Source: Verrucomicrobiota bacterium (lineage in GTDB: Bacteria > Verrucomicrobiota > Kiritimatiellia > JAHIZV01). Taken from it: DNA of 61,313 nt. The position numbers and the translations under genes were made by a program. Positions 55,966-61,313 of the stretch are shown piece after piece; positions within the stretch are counted from its first letter, which is position 1; the number at the start of each line of letters is the position of its first letter. Below the pieces are notes generated by a model. It saw nothing but the letters and a program-made list of their open reading frames with translations. It made no database searches and was not told where the DNA came from. The stretch spans positions 1 to 61,313 of the forward strand of contig JAHIZV010000232.1 in NCBI GenBank assembly GCA_018814445.1. The letters run 5' to 3'.

Positions 55966-57162
55966 TCAGGTTTCACGTTTCAGGTTTTTGAACGTCCACT
56001 CATATTCTCTGACAATACTCTCCACCACGTCAGAGGTTCTGACTTCTGCTGGAAGCACATCGAACGTGTAGGTCTCAATTTCGAGGTGCCGGCAGTGTCC
56101 TTCCGTGAGCAGTTTTACGAACTCCGGTGTGATGCATTGTGCCGTGGATTCGATGTCTTTGGAACCTTGCCAGAAAAGCGGGACATGGTAATGCACGCGC
56201 ACAGTCCCTGGTTCGGGCGATTTCTTCAAATCGTCCAGCGCTTCCGACAGATCCGGCCACGAGCGGATTCGCCCGTCAGCGGATCGGAGTCTTGTCTGGT
56301 GAAAGTAAACGGGCTCACGGAACGGAGCCAGCGCATCAAGCGAGGTGTGTGCCTGTAGAGCCGCGCTCAACTGGACTTTGGAGATGCGAATCCCTCGTTC
56401 GACGTAGGCTTTGAAGGATTCGGCGAGATCGCCGAACTGCAGGGCGACGTGACAGGTGTCAAAGCAGACGCCAAGGTGTCGTCGCACGATCACTTCCGCT
56501 TCATCTGCCGAACAGCCCCTTCTTTCGGCGACATAGCTCCTTCCCAGCGGCAGGAGGCGTTGCTCAAAGAACGAGATGGTTTCGGCCGTGGTTTCCAGAA
56601 AGCAGTCAGGTTCCGGTTCCAGCCCGAGATGTATCTCAATGCCCCGTTCGGCATGAATGGAAGCGCAATGAACGGCGCAGTCAAGCAGCATAGCCGCCAT
56701 CATTTCCTCGTCAAACGTGTCGTTGACCCAGGAAGCGTACGCGCATGGAACCGTGCTGATGCTTCCACTTTGTCCCGCCGGCAGTAGTTCCGCGAGGATG
56801 TCGATTAAGCGAAGTGTGTAGTCGCGCCTCGCCGGGGTCCGCCAGTCGGGAGAATAGACATTCTCTTTAACATGCGTTCCATGGAAACGGCCGAAAGGAA
56901 ATCCGTTGATCGTGAATACATAGGCGTCGTTATCACGGAGAATCTGTTTGAACTCCGCTATCGCATCCGGCGTTAACTCCCGGGATGCCTGGTCGCTTAT
57001 GCGCAGTCCCAGGCCGAATGGCTCCTGGACTCTGAGCCGATCTTTGACTTCGAAAGTCTTCTCGCGGATGGCCGCCAGGTTCTCCGCCCACGTCTCGCCG
57101 GGATGCACGTTCAGCGAGTAGGTCAGGTGCAGATCGGGTTGTGACTGGATTTTCATAATCAC
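55966..57162 (-). CDS. eboE: EboE-like TIM-barrel sugar phosphate isomerase
   Basis: A 398-residue TIM-barrel protein of the sugar phosphate isomerase/epimerase class. Landmarks are HLTYSLNVHPGETWAENL, FPFGRFHGTHVKENVYSPDW, LGLEPEPDCFLET and VCFDTCHVALQFGD, with conserved metal-binding Glu/His/Asp. This matches the EboE component of the ebo cluster, whose members are thought to move a precursor to the periplasm. EboD is nearby (58253); EboA, EboB, EboC and EboF are not seen. MKIQSQ two codons in is an alternative start. Confidence 0.78.
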   Translation of the reverse strand: MIMKIQSQPDLHLTYSLNVHPGETWAENLAAIREKTFEVKDRLRVQEPFGLGLRISDQASRELTPDAIAEFKQILRDNDAYVFTINGFPFGRFHGTHVKENVYSPDWRTPARRDYTLRLIDILAELLPAGQSGSISTVPCAYASWVNDTFDEEMMAAMLLDCAVHCASIHAERGIEIHLGLEPEPDCFLETTAETISFFEQRLLPLGRSYVAERRGCSADEAEVIVRRHLGVCFDTCHVALQFGDLAESFKAYVERGIRISKVQLSAALQAHTSLDALAPFREPVYFHQTRLRSADGRIRSWPDLSEALDDLKKSPEPGTVRVHYHVPLFWQGSKDIESTAQCITPEFVKLLTEGHCRHLEIETYTFDVLPAEVRTSDVVESIVREYEWTFKNLKRET

Positions 57163-57172
57163 TTTTCAAGCG

Positions 57173-57240
57173 TCTTAATCATACTCATACTCGTACTCGT
57201 AATCGAAGCAGAGATTATGATTAGGATTACGATTAAGATT
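57173..57240. repeat. Degenerate ATTAGGATTACGA-type repeat and inverted repeat
   Basis: Left part CTTAATCATACTC... with CATACTC/CGTACTC steps (57173-57204) and right part GATTATGATTAGGATTACGATTAAG (about 57215-57240, in short steps) are imperfectly complementary. The hexamer-like periodicity suggests a genome-wide noncoding repeat. No gene function. Confidence 0.5.
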
Positions 57241-57299
57241 GGGAACAGTTGATCGGCCGTTCTTGCTTCGCTGCCTCTGACCGTGCAAAATCGGGGCGC

Positions 57300-58076
57300 A
57301 TGAACACAATACTCACATACCGGACGCCGAAAGGCGCTGCGGGACCGATGTCGAGGCGTCTGCCCTCGCTGGCGTTCTGGCCTAGAATGGCCAGCTTAAC
57401 CAGGCGAGCGGCCCAGCTCGCGAAAAAAGGCGTCTACACGAATGATGAGTGGATCGCGAGCAGTTGCGAAACGCGGTACGCGCTCGAGCGCTCGGGCTGT
57501 GTTTTCCAGATTGAGAACCTCGATGTGCTCAAGAACCGGGATGGCCCCTGTGTCATCATCGGCAATCACATGAGCACACTTGAGACGTTCATCCTGCCCG
57601 GATATGTGCAGCCGGTTCGTTCGGTTACTTTCGTCGTCAAAGAAGCGCTCACCAAGATGCCGGTGTTCAAGCACATCATGAACACCAGGAATCCGATTGT
57701 CGTTGGCCGCGTGAATCCGAGAGACGATCTCAAGGCCGTGCTGGAAGACGGCGCGGATCGGCTCAAAAAGGGGATCTCGGTGGTGGTGTTTCCTCAACGA
57801 ACCCGCACGCCGGTCTTCAATCCGGAAGAGTTCAACACGATCGGCGTCAAGCTCGCGAAGAAAGCAGGTGTTCCTGTCGTCCCGCTGGCTCTGAAAACGG
57901 ATGCCTGGGCGAATGGTAAGTTCGTCAAAGACATAGGTCGCATTCATCCGGACAGGACAGTTCACTTCTGCTTCGGCGAACCGATGGAGATCACCGGCAA
58001 CGGCCGTGAGCAGCACGAGAAGATCGTCGGGTTTATAATGGGGAAGTTGACCGAGTGGGGTGGGGAAGTTCGCTAA
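57300..58076 (+). CDS. PlsC-like acyltransferase with variant motifs
   Basis: A 258-residue acyltransferase of the PlsC superfamily. Motif I is NHMSTLE (89-95), with Glu in place of the usual Asp of HX4D. Motif III is FPQRTRT (164-170), with Gln and Arg replacing FPEGTR. It probably transfers an acyl chain to a lysophospholipid or related acceptor at the inner membrane, but the altered catalytic residues leave activity uncertain. It lies between eboE and eboD on the opposite strand; the start at 57300 is the first good ATG. Confidence 0.72.
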   Translation: MNTILTYRTPKGAAGPMSRRLPSLAFWPRMASLTRRAAQLAKKGVYTNDEWIASSCETRYALERSGCVFQIENLDVLKNRDGPCVIIGNHMSTLETFILPGYVQPVRSVTFVVKEALTKMPVFKHIMNTRNPIVVGRVNPRDDLKAVLEDGADRLKKGISVVVFPQRTRTPVFNPEEFNTIGVKLAKKAGVPVVPLALKTDAWANGKFVKDIGRIHPDRTVHFCFGEPMEITGNGREQHEKIVGFIMGKLTEWGGEVR

Positions 58077-58118
58077 ACCGCGAGCTGAACTCGCAACAAG
58101 CAACTATCAACATTCAAC

Positions 58119-58164
58119 TTCCAAGGTTCGGAAAATATGCGCAGAGAAGTTCCAAGCATTGGAA
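58119..58164. repeat. Two TTCCAANNNTTGGAA-type palindromes between convergent genes
   Basis: A one-mismatch copy (58119-58133, right arm TCGGAA, spacer GGT) and a perfect copy (58150-58164, spacer GCA) are 31 bp apart in the 176-bp gap between the acyltransferase and eboD. Same motif and spacing as in hsdS and arsR. Confidence 0.85.
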
Positions 58165-58182
58165 CCCCACTCGCCCTGACCA

Positions 58183-58235
58183 TCTCCCAAAGGAGAGAGG
58201 TTTCCCGCAGCAGCTTCCTCTCCCCCTGGGAGAGG
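58183..58235. repeat. REP-like CTCTCCC hairpin repeat
   Basis: A short stem TCTCC-N4-GGAGA (58183-58196) and a stronger stem CCTCTCCC-CCT-GGGAGAGG (58217-58235) lie before GTGAGGG. This resembles the widespread CCCTCACC...CTCTCCC interspersed repeat of many bacterial chromosomes. It may also end transcripts of the two convergent genes. Confidence 0.6.
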
Positions 58236-58252
58236 ACCGAGGTGAGGGTCTG

Positions 58253-59446
58253 CTACTTGCGTGTTGATTGTTCTGCGTTGTGAGTTGAATGTTCCCGTAG
58301 AAACGCGACCGCGTTTTCTACGACCCCTTCTTCAACTTCATGAACTTCCTTCTTCTTCCCAACGCCATCGGGGAAGGTCACGCACAGTTCTCCGCCGAGG
58401 TGTTCCTTGAAATCATCGAGTCCCCGCAGTATTTCGAGGCGGCTGTCGCCGAGTCTTCGGTTCAGTTCATCGCACCACAGTTCGAACCCCGATTCCCGGA
58501 GGCCGTGGTGTATGGCATCGAAATCTGTCTCGCGGATCCATCCCTTGCGCATCGCGTAGAACGAGTCGATGGCTATGCCCGTGGCAACAGCCTGACCGTG
58601 ACCGATCCGGTAGTTCGACATCGATTCCAGTTTGTGCGCGGCCCAGTGCCCGAAGTCGAGAGGACGGGCCCGGCCGAGTTCAAAAGGATCGCCATTCGTG
58701 CTGATGTGTTCAAGGTGCAGTTCCGCGCATCGAACGATCAGGTGTTCCATCGCGGCATCATTGCGCGCGCGGAGGGCGTTCGCATTCGAGCAAAGGAACT
58801 CGAAGAAGTCGGCGTCCTTGATCAGGGCAACTTTATACGCCTCTGAAATACCGGCGATCCATTCCCTGTCGGGAAGCGTCTTGAGGAACGTGAAATCATT
58901 GATGACTGCGAATGGAGGATGAAAGGTTCCCACCGTATTCTTGCCGCCGTGCAGATTCATACCGTTCTTCACGCCGACACCTGCATCATTCTGAGCGAGC
59001 ACGGTAGTGGGCAACCGAACGGTGCGCAGTCCGCGGTGCACGAGTGAGGCGGCGAAACCGACTGCATCCAGTACTGCGCCGCCGCCGATAGCGATCACGA
59101 AAGACTGCCGGCAGAGCTTGTACTCCATGATCGTATCAACGATCTCCATCGTCAGCCGGTAGTCGTTCTTGGCCGCTTCGCCGCCGGGCATGATGCAGGG
59201 ATCCTTGGCCAATTCGATATGGTCGGAGTGAACAGCAAAGTAATCGGTGATCTGTTTCTGAAGGTCAGGGGTAAGCCGGTTCACTTCAGAGTCGACATAG
59301 ACAAGACAGCGGTGTTTCCGCCCTCGATCCGCCCTGTCCAGCGCGTCCACTAGAATCGGACTGTCCGGCGCAAACACATCCCGAGTGAAAACGACGGGAT
59401 AGTCGAAGTTGACTGAGAAACGCTGATCTATGTGTTGTTCCGACAT
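58253..59446 (-). CDS. eboD: EboD-like 3-dehydroquinate synthase homologue
   Basis: A 397-residue protein of the dehydroquinate synthase/sugar cyclase superfamily. Landmarks are PSEAAKNDYRL-like GGEAAKND, VIAIGGGAVLDAVGFAASLVHRG, PTTVLAQNDAGVGVKNGMNLHGGKN, and metal ligands in ISEAYKVALI and DFGHWAAHKLE. It matches the EboD component. The ATG at 59446 (MSEQHIDQRF) is preferred over a TTG start 11 codons upstream. It is part of a reduced ebo set with eboE; the acyltransferase between them may be functionally linked. Confidence 0.8.
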   Translation of the reverse strand: MSEQHIDQRFSVNFDYPVVFTRDVFAPDSPILVDALDRADRGRKHRCLVYVDSEVNRLTPDLQKQITDYFAVHSDHIELAKDPCIMPGGEAAKNDYRLTMEIVDTIMEYKLCRQSFVIAIGGGAVLDAVGFAASLVHRGLRTVRLPTTVLAQNDAGVGVKNGMNLHGGKNTVGTFHPPFAVINDFTFLKTLPDREWIAGISEAYKVALIKDADFFEFLCSNANALRARNDAAMEHLIVRCAELHLEHISTNGDPFELGRARPLDFGHWAAHKLESMSNYRIGHGQAVATGIAIDSFYAMRKGWIRETDFDAIHHGLRESGFELWCDELNRRLGDSRLEILRGLDDFKEHLGGELCVTFPDGVGKKKEVHEVEEGVVENAVAFLREHSTHNAEQSTRK

Positions 59447-59566
59447 GAGATGTAAGGGGTTAACATAATGCGAATCCAAGGAAATGTGAAAGGAAGATTA
59501 CTCACGCAAAACAGAAGGAGAACCACGAACCGTCTTCGCTCTTTGAGCTACGCCGTGTCAGGATGG

Positions 59567-59625
59567 ACACTAATGCACACGAATGTGGTTTCATCTTATT
59601 GGTGTCAATTCGTGTTCACTAGTGT
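59567..59625. repeat. Imperfect 18-bp inverted repeat
   Basis: ACACTAATGCACACGAAT (59567-59584) and ATTCGTGTTCACTAGTGT (59608-59625) pair with about three mismatches and a 23-base loop. This ACACTAAT...CACGAAT wording recurs as an interspersed repeat in many PVC genomes as far as I know. It lies between eboD and a small hypothetical gene; nothing else is seen in this gap. Confidence 0.5.
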
Positions 59626-59657
59626 TTTCTTACGGGGCGGTCTGTCGCTTCGCGTGA

Positions 59658-60179
59658 TCAACTGCATTCCTCCAGCCGCCGAATCCACTCTTGAAACCAC
59701 TCACGCGGAAGTTCGACCTGATCAAGATCAAGACTCTTCAATGCCCCCAGATCGTACGTGTTCGCCAGGTAGAGTTCTTCCCACTGGGCATCGATGCCGG
59801 ATAGAATCGGCAGGATCTTCTCAATCTCCGGCGGACATTCCGCATCGTAGTAGGCCCTGCAGAACCGGTCGCACCAATCGCAGACTTCACGATGAGTGAA
59901 CCCGGATGAATCGGGGTCGAGTCCGTACTTAATGACAATCACCGCATTAGCCGGAGTGAAACCCATCAGGTTCAGTTTTGCCCGCCGAAGAAGTTCCCGG
60001 TACTTGTCATCCAGCGGTGCCGTGAGTGTAGATTCGAGTGTGGCTTGAGCGTTCCACAAAGCCCGTGCTTCAGCAGGATCCAGAGCTTCGAGTCTGCCTG
60101 ACTCCTCGAACCTGCTCAGTATCTCAAAAAGAACAAGTGCTTCCTCGGGACTGAGCGTGATTTTGACCTCTTCTATCAT
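59658..60179 (-). CDS. Small acidic protein of unknown function
   Basis: A 173-residue acidic protein. The first part (MIEEVKITLSPEEALVLFEILSRFEESGRLEALDPAEARALW) is a pattern I have seen in small accompanying proteins of immunity or toxin clusters, but its function is unknown. The second part contains a Cys/Trp-rich segment (VCDWCDRFCRAYYDAECPP). The ATG overlaps the stop of the upstream ankyrin gene as ATGA (60176-60179), so translation is coupled. Confidence 0.62.
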   Translation of the reverse strand: MIEEVKITLSPEEALVLFEILSRFEESGRLEALDPAEARALWNAQATLESTLTAPLDDKYRELLRRAKLNLMGFTPANAVIVIKYGLDPDSSGFTHREVCDWCDRFCRAYYDAECPPEIEKILPILSGIDAQWEELYLANTYDLGALKSLDLDQVELPREWFQEWIRRLEECS

Positions 60180-60508
60180 CGACCTTCTACTTCCGCATGT
60201 TGTCTGAGAAAGTTGGCGACCTCCTCTGCCATACATAGAACAGCAAGGGATAAGGGCGTATCGCCACTTGAAATCTTCGCCTTCACACTTGCGCCTTTCT
60301 CTACAAGCAACACAGCCACGTCTCTGTGTCCCGTCGTGAGGGCGGCAAACAGCGGTGTCCAGCCGCCCATCTCCGCGTTAACATTCGTCCCCTCGGCCAG
60401 AAGTGTCGCCACCTTCTCTTTATCTCCCTTCATGACCGCTTTGTGCAGTTCGATGGTGTGATTGCCAAGGAGCAGCAGCGCGATGATTGAGAACACTACA
60501 ACCTTCAT
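60176..60508 (-). CDS. Exported short ankyrin-repeat protein
   Basis: A 110-residue protein with a hydrophobic N-terminus (MKVVVFSIIALLLLG, signal peptide or anchor) and three ankyrin-type helices (HKAVMKGDKEKVATLLAEGTNVNAEMGGWTPLFAALTTGHRDVAVLLVEKGASVKAKISSGDTPLSLAV). Ankyrin units mediate protein binding. It is likely an inhibitor or adaptor; the partner may be the next gene, which overlaps it by four bases. Confidence 0.72.
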   Translation of the reverse strand: MKVVVFSIIALLLLGNHTIELHKAVMKGDKEKVATLLAEGTNVNAEMGGWTPLFAALTTGHRDVAVLLVEKGASVKAKISSGDTPLSLAVLCMAEEVANFLRQHAEVEGR

Positions 60509-60569
60509 GGTTCTCGTCTCCTTCTCGATCACTGTGCCTCAACGGCTTCAGGTTGCCCCTGAGGGGCAA

Positions 60570-61187
60570 TTACATCCCGAACGCCCATTTGAAGTACTTC
60601 GTGTTCGCCTTGTTGTCCGCGTTGAAAGAGTTCACTGGCGGGCTTCCACTGCCGACGAACTTGCGGCTCCCGGTACTTGCCTTGACCCGGTTGATTACGT
60701 TCGCCATTCCCTGGATCTTAAGGCCTGTGGCTATGATGTTGTCCATGGGCTTGTCCTTGGGATCTTTGCGGGGTTTGCCGCTTTCGGTGCCGTGCACGAA
60801 GCTCCCGTTGTGGTAAGTCCATTCACCTGAGCCGCTGCTTGTCGTCGAGGGGGAGCCGCCCGGGGACTGGGCGCCTCCTGCGCCGCCGGAAGAGGTCGAG
60901 CCCGCAGGGGAACCGGTTTCTCCTCCCGGGAGAAGGCTGGCGACCGCCGCATGGCCTCCTGCCCGGGCTATATCGAGCGCCGTAGCGCCGTTCTTGTTTT
61001 TCAAAGAAGCGTCCGCGCCGTTGGCCAGCAGGATCTTCGCGACTTCACTCTCCCCGCCGGCGGCCGCGAGCATCAAAGGCGTCGCGTCCCCCATGGCCCG
61101 GGCGTTGACATCGGCCCCCTCGTCGAGCAGCTGTTTCGTTACGTTCTTCGCTCCAAAGATCGCCGCGAAGTGCAGGCATGTGGTTTG
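60570..61187 (-). pseudogene. Ankyrin-repeat protein broken at its N-terminal side
   Basis: The frame opens right after a TGA (61188-61190) and begins inside an ankyrin repeat (TTCLHFAAIFGAKNVTKQLLDEGADVNARA), with no start codon upstream of the repeat. Two further ankyrin units (GDATPLMLAAAGGESEVAKILLANGADASL and NGATALDIARAGGHAAVASLL) and a Gly/Ser-rich C-terminal region follow. The first ATG is at 61094. The frame is therefore a gene cut by a junction at about 61187. An intact gene of this type would have a signal peptide. Confidence 0.65.
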
Positions 61188-61313
61188 TCAATTACCTATC
61201 AGAAGCAGTTCTCCCTTTTTCTGGATAAAGTCTTTGATTGTTCGGTAGCCCATCTCTCGGCGTAGAGGTGTCCCGATTTCAACGGCCAGTTTTTGCAGCT
61301 TTGTTCGGAAGGA
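61188..61313 (-). CDS. C-terminal fragment of an unidentified gene entering from the right
   Basis: Forty-one codons, open to the window edge and ending with the TGA at 61190-61188. The peptide runs SFRTKLQKLAVEIGTPLRRE ... DFIQKKGELLLIGN. The family is not recognised. Its stop lies exactly at the point where the ankyrin reading frame starts, as would be seen if a transposase or other gene had inserted into the ankyrin gene. Confidence 0.4.
   Translation of the reverse strand, partial: SFRTKLQKLAVEIGTPLRREMGYRTIKDFIQKKGELLLIGN

Overview
ORGANISM. The window looks like a chromosome segment of a Gram-negative, GC-rich bacterium of the PVC group, most likely Kiritimatiellota/Verrucomicrobiota. 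The hints are a PEP-CTERM secreted protein, a Tad pilus locus with FHA and PEGA proteins, a huge parallel beta-helix protein with choice-of-anchor-Q-like and TSP3 segments, exported DnaJ-type CxxCxGxG proteins without a J domain, a fused MurU-AmgK enzyme, and EboD/EboE proteins. The placement is inferred from gene content. No rRNA or tRNA gene was found.

LAYOUT. (1) 1-10.4 kb is a defence/accessory island. It holds a type I restriction-modification locus in the order hsdR (5' end cut by the window), DUF3800 gene, hsdM, hsdS. After it come an unrecognised two-gene cassette (soluble protein plus membrane protein), a leftover hsdS 3' end, a DUF433/PIN-like toxin-antitoxin pair, and a SWIM zinc finger protein with a C-terminal cupin. 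(2) 10.5-16 kb, minus strand, is an arsenic/metalloid resistance island: arsR-arsC-acr3, a CcdA-like thiol transporter, two thioredoxin-fold proteins, a DUF318 permease and a second arsR with a palindromic operator. (3) 16-18.1 kb holds two tandem exported CxxCxGxG zinc finger paralogues. (4) 18.3-29.3 kb is a Tad/Flp pilus operon: two Flp-like pilins (one only 57 aa), TadE/TadG-like pseudopilins, CpaB, an FHA-CpaF ATPase, TadB, TadC, an FHA membrane protein and a PEGA lipoprotein. No secretin or prepilin peptidase is in the window. (5) 29.8-32.4 kb is phoB-phoR behind an 11-bp-periodic Pho-box-like array. (6) 32.4-39.4 kb is accessory DNA: two toxin-antitoxin loci, the beta-helix protein, a RAYT/REP-type transposase between inverted repeats, and other repeats. 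(7) 39.35-46.2 kb is a phosphate operon behind a second 11-bp-periodic array: porin, small unknown protein, pstS, pstC, pstA, pstB, phoU. (8) 46.3-56 kb is mostly housekeeping: a secreted lipoprotein plus a PEP-CTERM protein behind palindromic operators, mfd, HPr, murU-amgK and a divergent sigma-70 factor. (9) 56-59.5 kb holds eboE, an acyltransferase and eboD. (10) 59.6-61.3 kb holds a small unknown protein and two ankyrin proteins, one broken at the right edge.

HOW IT FITS TOGETHER. PhoB-PhoR most likely drives its own transcription and the porin-pst-phoU operon, because both upstream regions carry the same CTAAC-like element repeated every 11 bp. ArsR proteins probably control the efflux and reduction genes, with the small thioredoxins as likely electron donors or companions.

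MOST UNUSUAL SIGNAL. A 15-bp palindrome, TTCCAANNNTTGGAA, occurs in clusters of two or three spaced 31-32 bp apart at three unrelated places. Two clusters lie inside coding sequence (hsdS and arsR) and are read in frame, apparently without lengthening the protein. The third lies in a convergent intergenic region.
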